This document shows, in pieces, positions 1 through 10,584 of a stretch of DNA of 64,000 nucleotides. How positions within the stretch are numbered: the stretch's first letter is position 1; each line of letters opens with the position of its first letter. The notes under the pieces are model-generated. The model did no database searches. It was not told the origin of the DNA and saw only the letters and a program-made list of their open reading frames with translations. This DNA comes from Bombyx mori (Eukaryota > Arthropoda > Insecta > Lepidoptera > Bombycidae), in contig NC_085127.1 in NCBI RefSeq assembly GCF_030269925.1, positions 9,245,501 through 9,309,500 of the forward strand, written 5' to 3'. A program made the translations under genes and the position numbers.

Positions 1-277
1 GAAGAGCCAACAAATGGAAAAAAAACATATTATTCTTTTGAGAGCTTGTTAAGCTTGACCCTCAATTTTTTTCTTAATTCAGTTCATTTATTCTAACAAA
101 ATTCATACTATAAAATCCCATTGAGAATCACTGGTATGCATAATAGAACGAAAGCCTAATATTGAAACTTATTGAAAAGAAGAAACCATTGGTTATGTCA
201 GCTAGTAATCACATTTCAAAATAAATACAAGTTGCAGTTGCAATCAAGATAAACGTATAGCTGCTTGATTTTTTCAG
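1..277 (+). other. Intron sequence left of the first ubiquilin exon seen
   Basis: AT-rich sequence with no recognisable exon or repeat. The missing UBL-coding exons are expected further left. Confidence 0.6.
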
Positions 278-416
278 AGAAATCCAGAAATCAGTCATAT
301 GTTAAACAATCCTGAATTATTACGTCAAACTATGGAGTTGGCTCGCAACCCCGCTATGTTGCAAGAGTTGATGCGCTCACACGACCGCGCCCTCTCCAAT
401 CTCGAAAGTATACCAG
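278..416 (+). CDS. Ubqn: Ubiquilin exon (STI1 region)
   Basis: The exon follows the acceptor TTTTTCAG ending at 277 and stops before the donor GTAAGT at 417. It is 46 codons plus one base (phase 1 out). It encodes the end of the first STI1 pair, [11 protein letters not shown] through [12 protein letters not shown], very close to human ubiquilins as I recall them. It is the leftmost exon I can recognise; 1-277 looks intronic. Confidence 0.95.
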
Positions 417-3400
417 GTAAGTTACCGATGTTTGATATAAAATCTATACTTCTATTCTAATATTATAAAGAGGAAATATTTGTTTGTTTGTATTGAATAG
501 GCTCCGAAAATTAAAACGATTTGAAAAATTCTTTCACTGTTTGGAAGCTACACTACTCCCGATAATCTTTTTTGAAAAAAATTAGGGATCCTTACTAAAA
601 CTCCAATAATGTAAAAAAAATACCTAAAATATTCTTTACATCGCGTGCCCTGCGAAAACTATTGAGGATAGAATAAAATAATGTACTACGACTTTGTAGA
701 ACACTTTATTATTTATGAAAAGTGTCGCGACAGCTATTATAGTTATGCCGCAATAACGGTTCTTCTATTTAAAAAATAAAACATCGTCAAATATCGTTGA
801 AAATTTTGTTAAAGACCCGAGCGGAGCCGGAGCGGGCCGCTAGTCTAATTAATATAAAAATGAAAACTTTGTCTTTTACTTTAATGTAAATTTCTATATA
901 GGTACTTTTTGTTTAGAATTTGGAGGAAGCTTTTTATCGTTAAAATACGCGGGATTGCAATAACTCTGGAAATCAGACTACCTTCAGCTATGATTATCAA
1001 TGACTACAACAAACACTTTTATTGAAATTACACTCGAGAACCTATCGTACGTTGATGGTACTGAAACAGCAATCTTCCCTTCTAGAGTGTCGATAAAAGC
1101 TAGCAATAAAATAACGCAAGATTAAACTGTAAACTTAGTTTTTTATTAAGTACATACACGAGGCGCGAAAACCAAAGAAATAGAATAATTTGATTAATGA
1201 ATGTAACCTCATTAGGCATTAATGCACTCGTCACACGCCCTGATTGTCTCGAATTTTGTCATGACAAAACTGACCACACGAGGGTTGGCGACAACGTCTA
1301 ACATTATGTTTTAACGAACTACTTATAACGACAGTGCGGAAATTACAACTCGAGAATGTTACCATATGGTTTTCCTACATTCCAGGTGGTTACAATGCGC
1401 TCCAAAGAATGTATAGGGACATACAGGAACCGATGCTCAATGTGGCCAGTAGCATGGCAGGGAACCCTTTCTCTGGACTCGTAGACAATTCTGGTTAGTA
1501 AATAATGTTTTAAACATTCCTTAAATTTTGGCTTTATTTTTTATTTTAATAATGTTCATTCTATTTAACTGACGGCCAGATAACAAGGAATTAGTGATGC
1601 TAATATATAAGAAATTGTGAAAGCCCTACTCATATTTTTGTGATTCCTGATGAAACATTATTTGCATCATTTAGAGACTATTGGCTTTTCGCTTAAATAG
1701 TAACTGAAAATAAAATTAAAATGTCAAACCATAAATCTAAACCCTATTAATAAATGTGATATAAATTTTAAAATCCATGCTTAGTAAATATGGTAACGTT
1801 TGTTCCGGAGCAGACGGCACAAACCCGCAGCAAGGATCTGAGAACAGGCAGCCGCTACCCAACCCGTGGCAGCGTGGTGGAGGAGGAGGCGGCGGCGGAG
1901 CTTCCCAGGGCAGTGCCTCTGCGGCCGGCTCGGGCTCCGGTCCCGGCCTCATCAATACACCCGGCATGCAATCTCTTCTGCAACAGATGTCAGAAAATCC
2001 TCGCCTTGTCCAGTCTATGCTCTCTGCGCCATACACCAACTCCATGTTACAGGCCCTTAGTGCTGACCCCGAAATGGCATCTCAACTAATTAATCAGGTA
2101 ATAAATATAATTATAGCAAATCTATATCGTCAGACCTTTTTATTTATTATATAGAACATTTAAAATCACACATTAATCTGTGCAGAATCCAATGTTCGCC
2201 AACAATCCGCAACTTCAAGACCAAATCCGCACAATGATGCCGCAACTTCTCGCTCAGCTACAGAACCCTGAAATGCAACAGATGATGTCTAATCCGCAGG
2301 TAACATTCATTTTACGAAAACACAAAAATGATTCCAGTAAAAAGGTATTCTTTAGAATAGAATAGAAGTCGTCGTGGCTTAAAGGATAAGACGTCCGGTG
2401 CATTCGTATTTAGCGATGTACCGGTGCTCGAATCTCGCAGGCGGGTACAAATTTTTCTAATGAAATACGTACTTAACAAATGTTCACAATTGAGTTTCAT
2501 GGTGAAGGAATAACATCGTGTAATAAAAATCAAACCCGCAAAATTATAATTTGCGTAATTACTGGTGGTAGGACCTCTTGTGAGTCCGCGCGGGTAGGTA
2601 CCACCACCCTGTCTATTTCTGCCGTGAAGCAGTAATGCGTTTCGGTTTGAAGGGTGGGGCAGCCGTTGTAACTATACTGAGACCTTAGAACTTATATCTC
2701 AAGGTGGGTGGCGCATTTACGTTGTAGATGTCTATGGGCTCCAGTAACTACTTAACACCAGGTGGGCTGTGAGCTCGTCCACACATCTAAGCAATAAAAA
2801 AAAATTAGAACTTAAAATTAACTAAAATATAAAACTTGTTTGACGTGGACAGGCGTTGAATGCTCTGCTACAAATACAACAAGGCATGGAACAGTTGCGT
2901 ACAGCGGCGCCCAGCCTTGTCAACAACTTGGGCATGGGCGTGGGCGCCGCCGCCGCCACGCCGCCGGCCCAACCGCCCAGCGCTGCCCAGAACCCCGCCC
3001 AGGCACGACAACAAAACAATTCTGAACTCTTCACGCAGGTATGTGCCTTCATGTCTTCTCGTTATTACTTACTGTAATTACTTTTCTGATAAACAAGAAT
3101 TTTAGATTTGATGATCTATCTCTTGAAAGGATACAAAAAAGCTACAATAATTAAAGAGTAAAATTAACTATGCTTAACGTATGTATGAATTCCTTTCCAC
3201 AAAAACATAACTTAATCATGTTAATAATTGTAAATAGACATGCTTTAACAAAAACCGACTTCAAATAGAAAAAAAGATATTCTAAAACAAAAAATATACA
3301 CTAAAAACAATAATCATCGAAATAGGTTGGCGTGATATTGAGTTATTCATCTATTTGTTGCGCACATACTTAATGCAAATTTAAGACTTGTATAGTTTTA

Positions 3401-5544
3401 TCATGGATACCACTATCAGAACTGGACTAAATGGAAATGAGACCACACGGGAAGCGTCAGCTTTCTAATAAATAAGAATCATCAAAATCGAAAAGTTATG
3501 AGGTAAAAAACATAAAAAAAACATAGTCGACTTGAGAACCACCTCCTTTTTTGAAGTCGGTTAAAAACTGACCCAATTCTTTTTTTATGTAGTTTATGCA
3601 ACGGATGATGTCGGCCATGTCGAACAACCAGACGAACACACAGCAGCCCCCTGAGCAACGTTATTCCCAACAATTGGAGCAACTGGCTGCCATGGGCTTC
3701 CTGAATAGGGAGGCCAATTTACAAGGTGATTACTATTACTAACTTTTTTATTTATTGCTTAGATGGGTGGACGAGTTCACAGCCCACCTGGTGTTAAGTG
3801 GTTACTGGAGTCCATAGACATCTACAACGTAAATGCGCCACCCATCTTGAGATATAAATTCTAAGGTCTCAGTATAGTTACAACGGCTGCCCCACCCTTC
3901 AAACCGAAACGCATTACTGCTTCACGGCAGAAATAGACAGGGTGGTGGTACCTACCCGCGCGGACTCACAAGGGGTCCTACCACCAGTAAATGTATTCGA
4001 TAATATAAAAAATTTATTAAATAGGTATTTATTTTATTATATTGCTTACTTACCCTATTTGTTTTGTTATATCTATTATAGTAATCGGCAAACTTCTTGA
4101 GCAAATGACCTTGACTGCGCAGAACCGAATTTTAGGTCACTTTGGTGGTGAGGGTGAGGCGCGACGGCAGGGGAAATCGTATCGAGCGCGTTATTGGTAG
4201 ATCAGTCGAACCTTGCGTCCCGCACCGCGCCCTCATTCCGCTTGCTCCCAAAAGTACGCTTGCGTACAGTGGAAAGTCTATCGTTATTAATCGTTAAGTT
4301 ATTTGTTATAATTGCTTGTGGACTTTGTTGCCATTGCTATTTGTTGAGTGTTTGTTGATTTTTTATAAAACATACACTATGCCGTGACAAACTGGTGTAG
4401 TACTTAAAAGAAAGGGTAGAAAATTTGTATACGACGTATATTGCTTCATTATAAAACAGGGGAAGAATGATATGGAAAAATTAAAACAGACTTCGGAAGC
4501 AACAAAAACATCAGTGAGTACTGTTAGGTGCATTATTAACGAAGCTAAAGGCTCTGGCTTGCTCGCCGTGTTTCGGACTCCGGGTAAGAAAAGATCAGGG
4601 AAGAAGAAAGTTACCGGAATGGATAGTTTCGTTCAATCTGTAATAAAAAGATGTAATCATAATAACTACATAACAAGCAGCGAAACTCCGTACCGTAGAA
4701 AGGCTTCGAAGAATTTAAAGAAGATATAAATTTTAATGGCTCGGAACGAAGCTTACGACGAATTATGAAAGAGCTAGGCTTCAGATGGAAAAAAAGAACA
4801 GAAAATAATCGGAAGCTGGTAAATGAAAAAAGTAACATTCGATTACTACGAATCGAATATCTTCAAAAAATAATTAATTATAGACAAAAAAGAAGACCGA
4901 ATCGACCGAGTTGTAAACTACGCCGATGAGCCCTATGTCGACTCATCACGATGATAGCGACTCGGGTGATGAAAACAGTGATGATGATGATGGTCAAGAT
5001 TATGATAACGAAAAAAAAATTACAAATACCAGCTTCGCTTTAACTGAACCAAGACCTGGCAACAGCTCTAGTTTTGACTTAATAGAAGGAATATCTATTT
5101 TACCCCAAGATTAAATTATTACAATTATTAACCTATATGTTTTGTTGATGTTCTAATAAATATATAAATAAATACATATGTTGATTTTAATAATTTAATA
5201 GCATTATGACGCAGAGTAAGTAATGTTTTTGCACGTGAGTGTACCATGCGCAAACTTACCCCCACTACGTCAACAAATGCTCAAGAAGTTTGCCGGTTAT
5301 TATACAAATCAACAATCTGATTCTCCTCAGTGTTATCAAAACAACAAAAATACGTAAAGATGTAAAAATTTCCTTCACATTTATAATTTGTAACGATTTT
5401 TTATATTCTTTATTGTCACATGTTTGCTTTCGCCTAACTTGTTGTAATCCGCGAATGCTTGTTGCAGCTCTAATCGCGACATTTGGGGATGTAAACGCGG
5501 CGGTGGAGAGGCTACTGGCGCTTGGTCAGCTCTCCATGAGCTAA
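278..5544 (+). CDS. Ubqn: Ubiquilin, 3' part of gene (7 coding exons, N-terminus outside window)
   Basis: Ubiquilins carry ubiquitylated clients to the proteasome and ERAD machinery: an N-terminal UBL binds the proteasome, STI1 repeats bind hydrophobic clients, and a C-terminal UBA binds ubiquitin. The joined exons 278-416, 1386-1493, 1811-2097, 2186-2299, 2853-3038, 3593-3725 and 5468-5544 give 1044 nt, 347 residues plus stop, in one frame. Family hallmarks are [31 protein letters not shown], the NPW motif, [15 protein letters not shown] and a UBA with [16 protein letters not shown]. The UBL and first STI1 exons must lie left of position 1. Introns 1, 4, 5 and 6 hold mobile elements. Identification rests on extensive recalled family similarity; a ubiquilin paralogue (UBQLN1/2/4) cannot be told apart because insects usually have one. 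Confidence 0.96.
451..843 (+). mobile_element. Non-autonomous Helitron in ubiquilin intron
   Basis: It starts with TCTATTCTAATATTATAAAG, a 5' end I know from many lepidopteran Helitrons, followed by TTTGTTTGTTTG and an AATAGGCTCCG block. It ends with a GC-rich hairpin region (GAGCGGAGCCGGAGCGG) and CTAG followed by T. It has no coding capacity. The base before TC is T rather than the expected A, so the exact left edge is less sure. Confidence 0.75.
844..1385 (+). other. Ubqn: Remainder of ubiquilin intron
   Basis: Nothing recognisable was seen except the splice acceptor at its end. The next intron (1494-1810) also looks empty. Confidence 0.5.
1386..1493 (+). CDS. Ubqn: Ubiquilin exon
   Basis: The exon lies between the acceptor TTCCAG (to 1385) and the donor GTTAGT (1494). 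It enters and leaves in phase 1. It encodes [18 protein letters not shown] and NPFSGLV, the conserved linker after the first STI1 repeats. Confidence 0.95.
1811..2097 (+). CDS. Ubqn: Ubiquilin exon with glycine-rich linker and STI1 repeat
   Basis: The phase fits only if the exon begins after the AG at 1809-1810 (GGAG/CA), a weak acceptor with a poor pyrimidine tract. The first codon is then the split GCA. The exon encodes an [10 protein letters not shown] motif, a run of eight glycines that is low-complexity and GC-rich (codons around 1876-1900), a Gly/Ser/Ala linker, and the STI1 segment starting [15 protein letters not shown]. It ends at CAG before GTAATA. The glycine run is the likeliest length-polymorphic part. 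Confidence 0.92.
2186..2299 (+). CDS. Ubqn: Ubiquilin exon
   Basis: This 38-codon exon is phase 0 at both ends, from the acceptor GTGCAG (to 2185) to the donor GTAACA (2300). It encodes [15 protein letters not shown] through [12 protein letters not shown], the second half of the distal STI1 repeat. Confidence 0.95.
2365..2804 (+). mobile_element. Bm1 SINE, full length
   Basis: This is a tRNA-derived silkworm SINE. The head has an A-box-like TGGCTTAAAGGA and a B-box-like GTGCTCGAATC. It is followed by the Bm1 body (GGTGGTAGGACCTCTTGTGA..., TTTCGGTTTGAAGGGTGGGG) and the tail CTAAGCAATAAAAAAAAA. It lies in a ubiquilin intron in the sense direction. It was identified from memory of Bm1 and from the many similar copies in this window. 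Confidence 0.93.
2853..3038 (+). CDS. Ubqn: Ubiquilin exon (alanine/proline linker)
   Basis: The phase-0 exon follows GTGGACAG and ends at CAG before GTATGT. It encodes [20 protein letters not shown], which closes the STI1 region, then an Ala/Pro/Gln-rich disordered linker encoded by GC-rich sequence (GCCGCCGCC at about 2945). Confidence 0.94.
3246..3568. mobile_element. Foldback/MITE-like repeat in ubiquilin intron
   Basis: The ends are inverted: AAAAACCGACTTCAAA on the left and TTTTGAAGTCGGTTAAAAA on the right. The inner sequence has no coding capacity. Repeats with these ends and a nearby GAGAACCACCTCC motif are common in lepidopteran genomes; I cannot assign a superfamily. Confidence 0.65.
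3593..3725 (+). CDS. Ubqn: Ubiquilin exon (start of UBA domain)
   Basis: The exon follows TTATGTAG and ends in phase 1 before GTGATT. It encodes [15 protein letters not shown], a Gln-rich stretch, then [20 protein letters not shown]. The MGF loop is the ubiquitin-contacting part of the UBA. The UBA is split by the 1.7-kb last intron. Confidence 0.95.
3744..3990 (-). mobile_element. Bm1 SINE, 5'-short copy
   Basis: The reverse strand reads from ACTGGTGGTAGGACCCC to the tail CTAAGCAATAAATAAAAAA. The tRNA head and about 200 bases of the 5' part are missing. It is antisense in ubiquilin intron 6. Confidence 0.92.
4084..5297 (+). mobile_element. Internally deleted IS630/Tc1/mariner-type element
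   Basis: Inverted ends are ATCGGCAAACTTCTTGAGCA on the left and, on the other strand, ACCGGCAAACTTCTTGAGCA on the right. TA flanks both sides (4082-4083 and 5298-5299). The 1214-bp element holds the start of a transposase (4472-4729), further frame-broken coding sequence to about 4920, and an acidic C-terminal tail (4926-5114). The catalytic core is missing. It lies in the last ubiquilin intron. Confidence 0.82.
4472..5114 (+). pseudogene. Transposase relic of the ITm-type element (N-terminal HTH plus acidic tail)
   Basis: The first 85 codons give a helix-turn-helix-like start ([18 protein letters not shown]) and a basic linker ([13 protein letters not shown]). After a TAA at 4727-4729, another frame carries a [15 protein letters not shown] motif typical of this transposase type. 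At 4926-5111 comes a tail with [16 protein letters not shown]. The DDE/D catalytic block that should lie between is deleted, so the product is non-functional. Family membership is inferred from recalled motifs. Confidence 0.72.
5468..5544 (+). CDS. Ubqn: Ubiquilin last exon (end of UBA, stop)
   Basis: The acceptor TTGTTGCAG ends at 5467. The exon completes GCT and encodes [25 protein letters not shown] followed by TAA at 5542-5544. It supplies UBA helices 2 and 3. The tail after the UBA is only a few residues, as in other ubiquilins. Confidence 0.96.
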
Positions 5545-5720
5545 CACTACCGCGCCCTGTCAGCGATAAAGCGATAACGTTTGTTTCATCCTATAACGCC
5601 ACTGTCTTTTACAAATATTGCATTTAGATGTTGATCATTCAGTTTTTTGCATTATCATTTTAATACATATATTTTTGACACCTAAAAATTGTAGAATAAA
5701 ACAATAAATTTTTTTGTTAA
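5545..5720 (+). promoter_or_regulatory. Ubqn: Ubiquilin 3' UTR with poly(A) signal
   Basis: AT-rich sequence follows the stop. AATAAA occurs at 5695-5700, with a second at about 5702, roughly 150 bases after the stop. A T-rich stretch follows, as expected downstream of a cleavage site. Confidence 0.6.
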
Positions 5721-7394
5721 AGTTCTCAGACTTTTACACCTATGGTCACATTATTTAACGTTCAAATTTAATAGTTTCTAATTCGTCATCAATTTCTTAG
5801 CGTTAAAATAGTCCAGGCAGATGTCCAAATTTACATTCCTACTCTGATGCATCATTTTTAATGTATGATTGCTTTAGTATAACGTGTTTGAAAAGACAGC
5901 GGTCACGAAAAAGTTTATATTAAAATATAATGGTTTTGGGGGAAACGTTTTTATGAAATATTTGCCCTTTTTTTGCTTCATAATACAAATTTTAATTTAA
6001 TTTCATTTATTCCAAACTAGTACCCAAATTGATTGATAGTAGTTAAAAATTGTGGTATGTTACTGTAGTAATTAGACTTAATAAAGGTAAAAGGTGTCTT
6101 TATTTAATTTTTATTCATTCCTTTGGTAGTAAACAATTCAGAAGTTTTTGTTTACAAGTCACTCATTACTCACTGATTTTACGTAGCGATGATATAAAAT
6201 CAATATTTTGTACACTACAACTGTATTTGTATAGAAATTTATTTCTATTTCTATTAATTAGTTTAATTATTTTCTTTGTTACATTATTTTAATAACACGG
6301 ACGTTTTAGTAGATTTGCGTTATGAAACGTCAAATTAAGAATAAGTTTATGTAAATAGTTTGCTTTTCCACTGAAAAATCTTTTGCACTACCATGCATAT
6401 GGTATTATAAAAACTACATAGCATTTTATAGAATAAACTTAGTAAACTGTATGTATGATGAAGTAATAGATAGTTGTTACACAACAATCAGCTAGAATAT
6501 CTTAGCAATTGTATCTTCTCAGCAATATAATATTAACAAATTGCAATAAATTATATAAACTGTCAAAAACTGTGTACCAATTAATTAACTAATTAAATTA
6601 TAAATTCATAAGTGACTGGAAAGGTGAGGCTTAGTTTTATTTTAAAATTTCTTTAAAAATATTTTAATATTTATGATCAGAAACATTCATAATATGATAA
6701 AATTTCGCTTGTAGTGTACTTTGTAGCGAATTGATTTTCAATTGTAAAAGTCTGAAGAATTAACTTCGTTTCTTTGTTAAAATAAAACACCAATAATAAT
6801 TATTCAGAAATAAAAAGTTTCTCATACTTTCCCTACACGTAAAAGTCCTTATTTTATAATAAAAAAATCAATAGAAAAGTAAATTAACGATATTTCTAAA
6901 TCTGTCCACCAGTATCGCCAATGTAATAGAAATGTACTGTGTGATGTATCCTAGACTGCTAGAAATGTCTTGATTTGAATGAATCTGGGTGTAACGTAAT
7001 TGTGACATAATGCAACTATTATAAATAAATACAAAAAGGAATCCGTGTTTCATTTCACATATTACTTATATACATTACAAATTAGTCTTAAATACATATC
7101 GACGCTTGAAAGGCAAACGTGACTAAGCGACAATAACTGCTTTGTACATAAATGATAGGCAATAACCATATTATTGGAACGAAGCTCCTTACGGCAGGTT
7201 TTGAGGAAATGGGGATTTTACTGCGCGACCGAACTGAAAAAAAGTGTGAGACTGACCGTTAGAAAAACATAAAACGGAAATGCTATAGTCATATACATAC
7301 AAAGCGAATAGTTTATAATACCTTTCTCTTTTTCTTTCTTTCTGTTCTCTCATCCCTTCTCTTTTTAATCCCACTCCGCCTCGCCAATGCTTAA
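5721..7394. other. AT-rich intergenic DNA
   Basis: No gene, repeat family or RNA could be recognised between the ubiquilin 3' end and the MITE at 7395. Short open frames here lack any family feature. Confidence 0.5.
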
Positions 7395-7967
7395 AGGCTT
7401 ATTACATTTGGCTGAATTTAGTCGACTGTTCTAAATTCAGTTACTGAATCAATTGTCAGTTTAAACGCGACGAAGTAAGATGTGACGTGTGCGTAAGAGG
7501 ATAGCCCCAGTATTGTCTAGACAACAACAAAATGTTTGTTTTTGTTTCAATTTCTCAAAATAAAAACAAGAATATCGGTGAAGAAATATTTATTGCTGTG
7601 CGGAATGTTAGCAAATATGAACATTATTAGTGATTTAGAACCAGCAGACTTCAAAAAATATCTATAAATGGATTCGATCTCGTTTGACCTATTAATAAAC
7701 CTTGTGACACCGTTTATAAAAAAGCAGGATACTATCCTACGATAGTCTATTATAATCAATTATTCTATTATAATATAATTAATATCTACTAAATGCGATT
7801 GCACCTTCCTAAATGCGTTTCTAATTAGGCTTCTAAATGATTCAGTCAGTCAGAAACCATCCTTGCTACTGAATTCAGTAGACTAACTTACTTAATGCTA
7901 TTACACTTGACTGAATTAAGTAGCGACTGAATTCAGTCGTCTGAATTCAGCCAAGTGTAATAAGCCT
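7395..7967. mobile_element. MITE with terminal inverted repeats
   Basis: The left end AGGCTTATTACATTTGGCTG pairs with the right end CAGCCAAGTGTAATAAGCCT with one mismatch, and the similarity continues into GAATTTAG/CTGAATTC. The inside repeats GAATTCAGT-type motifs near the right end. It has no coding capacity and the target duplication is unclear. Confidence 0.75.
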
Positions 7968-8227
7968 ATTATTCTAAAATCATGAATTCATGTACAAGCA
8001 ACGCGCATGCGCATTAAAAACAATCCAAAAGAATCGACAACGAGATGTGGTACTACTATTGAGCATCAATAGTTTTTAAAGAATTTGCACAAAATAGAAT
8101 CGCAAAATTCGGAAACATATGAACCTGTCTTATTTTAGTTACCACAAGCCAATAGTTTCAGAAATAGAATTTAATGATGAGAATTGATTACTAAAAATTA
8201 CCTATTTTAATATTAATATGCTTTTTT

Positions 8228-8367
8228 TATTTATTATAAATAATGAAAAGCAGCAGATATTAAGCATTTCAAACTTATTATTGGGGTATTGAAAGACTTT
8301 TTATTATAAATAATTAAAAGCAGCAGATATTAAGCAATTCAAACTTATTATTGGGGTATTGAAAGAC
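8228..8367. repeat. Tandem duplication, 2 x 70 bp
   Basis: Two head-to-tail copies (8228-8297 and 8298-8367) share AAAAGCAGCAGATATTAAGC and TTATTATTGGGGTATTGAAA with very few differences. It lies about 600 bases upstream of PIG-V. Confidence 0.85.
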
Positions 8368-8985
8368 AAAATATATTATGTACCTATTGAAGTTAAGAAG
8401 TTGACGTGAATTGATATTATATAGTTGAATTCTATAACTTTATCGTTCATAGCTATGACAGGACACGCCCGGGCGCCCGTAGTAATTAGTAAATATTTTC
8501 TTTAATAAAAATAAGTGTATTAAACTTAATAAATACTATCTATGCTTTTAAGCCTTTACCCTAAAAAACTTTCAGATTGATTGATCGACGGGAAGTTTTT
8601 CCACTGAATTAATCTTTATACTTTTCTGGTTTTTAGCTTTTATTTTGTCCACTATCCTAGTAGTAATACATAATTTGTAAACATTATGATTTTTTAATTT
8701 AAAGAGTCAGTTGTCTCACAATCCATTGCGTTTGCGATTTTGGAAAAACTACCATATCTTACTGTCATTAATTGGTTAAATGTCAACGTCTTCATAATTT
8801 TAACACAACATTGAACGATTTGAAATTTAAATCTATATTTATTAAATTATTTAAATTCGGTCGTACACAAACGATGTGCTTGTGATTTAACCACAAACAG
8901 ATAAGGTAATAACGTTTTTTATTATAGTGCTAGACTACTATTAGTAATATTTAAACCTAATTTAATTCCTAATTCCGCAGAAATC
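8368..8985 (+). promoter_or_regulatory. PIG-V upstream region, possible short 5' UTR intron
   Basis: No core promoter motif can be asserted. A donor-like AAG/GTAATA at 8903-8909 and an acceptor-like TTCCGCAG ending just before AAATCATG would define a leader intron of about 75 bases. This is inference from splice-site shape only. Confidence 0.35.
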
Positions 8986-10584
8986 ATGTATTCACCGCGA
9001 CAAAAGCTTATGTGGTTTGCGTTTAATTCAAGAATGATAATAATTTTATTGCAAGCTGTATCGAATCTCATCATACCTGATCACGACGCTAAGGTTTTCG
9101 TCAGCCCGGAAGACCCCACTATGTACAAAAGTTGGTTAGATAATATAGTTTATAAACTTTTTGGCGGTTTTAAAAGATGGGATGCTCAATATTTTATACA
9201 CATTGCTCAGTATGGATACACGTATGAGAATTGTTTAGCATTTTATCCGTTTTACCCCTTGAGCGTGCGATATTTTGCCTACGGACTAAATAGCGCTATT
9301 GGAACATTTCTTAATTTTCATAGTTGCTTATTATTATCTGCGACAATAATTAACATCTGTTTGTTTTTGAAGTCTGCAGACATCTTGCATCAATTAAGCT
9401 TGAGAATCTTAAAAAGTGAATGTAGAGCTTATAAGTCTGTCATATTGTATAGCATTAACCCTGCAAGTATTTTTTTTTCTGCTCCATATTCTGAGACACT
9501 ATTTGCTTGGATGTCATTCTACACAATGTTGAAATGCACAGACAGTGAAACATTAAGGTTTGCTAATATTGATATATTGAGTGGCATACCTGCAGGGCTT
9601 TCAATGATTACAAGATCAAATGGTATTGTAAATTTGGGTTTTATATTTTATACAAGTTTTAAGAATATTATTGAAAGAACACTTCCTGAAATTGTGTACA
9701 AATATAAGACATTAAAGTGTAGGATAATACTTCCTTTGTTATTGTTGCCTTTATTCATATCATTCATGGCACTGGTCTTAACTATAATAATTGCAATTAT
9801 ACCTTTTCTTTTGGTTCAAACTTACAATTATTTTAAATATTGTGTACCTAGTGAACATAATTTACCTGAATTTTTAATAAATGCAGACTATGTTTTGCCT
9901 GGTACAGCTGAGAGTCCTTGGTGTAATTACTCAATACCTTTATCCTACAGTTATATTCAAAGTCAATATTGGGATGTAGGGTTTTTAAAATATTACAAAT
10001 TAAAGCAAATCCCTAATTTCATTCTTGCTGCTCCTATACTTATTTTATTAAATTATTATTGTTTAGTGTATTTTTTTAACAATTTTAAGCTATGTTTGAA
10101 ACTTGGTTTAAAGTTCAGTTCATTAGGTGGTTACTCAACCAAGACTTCTTGCAGATCAAAACAGTGTGCTAAAGGATTTGGTGCAAATGATCCTGTTCTT
10201 TACTTATATGTGGTTCATGTATTTTTACTATCTATATTTTGTATTTTTTTTGTTCACATTCAAGTTACAACTAGACTCCTGGCTTCCGCTAGCCCTGTAT
10301 TGTACTGGATTTGTTCAAGTAAATTAAATGCTGGTCCTACTCCGACATCTGAACAAAACACTATTAATGAACATTTCCGTGAAATTACAACAGGAAAGAA
10401 AATTCCATCACATCATTTGTCTATTGCCAATTTAGAGGGATTAGACAACATGTACAGCAAATGGAAAACTTTTATAATATCAAGAAAAATGCTTGATTTT
10501 CAATCTCGCTTGATACAGTATTATTTTATAGGGTACTTTGTTGCTGGTACAATTTTGTTTTCAAACTTTTATCCGTGGACATAG
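8986..10584 (+). CDS. PIG-V: GPI mannosyltransferase 2 (PIG-V), complete and intronless
   Basis: PIG-V adds the second mannose to the GPI-anchor precursor on the luminal side of the ER, using dolichol-phosphate mannose. The 532-residue product is close to the usual family length (about 450-530). Visible features are a first hydrophobic segment (about residues 8-30), the luminal RWDAQYF motif with the key Trp-Asp at 65-66, FYPFYPL (87-92), NPASIFFSAPYSETLFAW (158-175), TRSNG (209-213), and the hallmark PWC...IPLSYSYIQSQYWDVGFL (311-334) followed by KQIPNFILAAP. Several more membrane spans follow (about 248-278 and 345-365, plus spans near the C-terminus). The start ATG at 8986 opens the longest frame, and no upstream in-frame ATG is needed. 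The coding region has no intron, unlike its neighbours. Confidence 0.95.
   Translation: MYSPRQKLMWFAFNSRMIIILLQAVSNLIIPDHDAKVFVSPEDPTMYKSWLDNIVYKLFGGFKRWDAQYFIHIAQYGYTYENCLAFYPFYPLSVRYFAYGLNSAIGTFLNFHSCLLLSATIINICLFLKSADILHQLSLRILKSECRAYKSVILYSINPASIFFSAPYSETLFAWMSFYTMLKCTDSETLRFANIDILSGIPAGLSMITRSNGIVNLGFIFYTSFKNIIERTLPEIVYKYKTLKCRIILPLLLLPLFISFMALVLTIIIAIIPFLLVQTYNYFKYCVPSEHNLPEFLINADYVLPGTAESPWCNYSIPLSYSYIQSQYWDVGFLKYYKLKQIPNFILAAPILILLNYYCLVYFFNNFKLCLKLGLKFSSLGGYSTKTSCRSKQCAKGFGANDPVLYLYVVHVFLLSIFCIFFVHIQVTTRLLASASPVLYWICSSKLNAGPTPTSEQNTINEHFREITTGKKIPSHHLSIANLEGLDNMYSKWKTFIISRKMLDFQSRLIQYYFIGYFVAGTILFSNFYPWT

Noticed and set aside
1790..2089. Open frames overlapping the ubiquilin exon in other frames and on the other strand
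   Set aside because: They are shadows of the GC-rich glycine linker exon.
8220..8370. CRISPR-like array suggested by repeated units
   Set aside because: There are only two adjoining units without spacers, in a eukaryotic genome. It is a simple tandem duplication.
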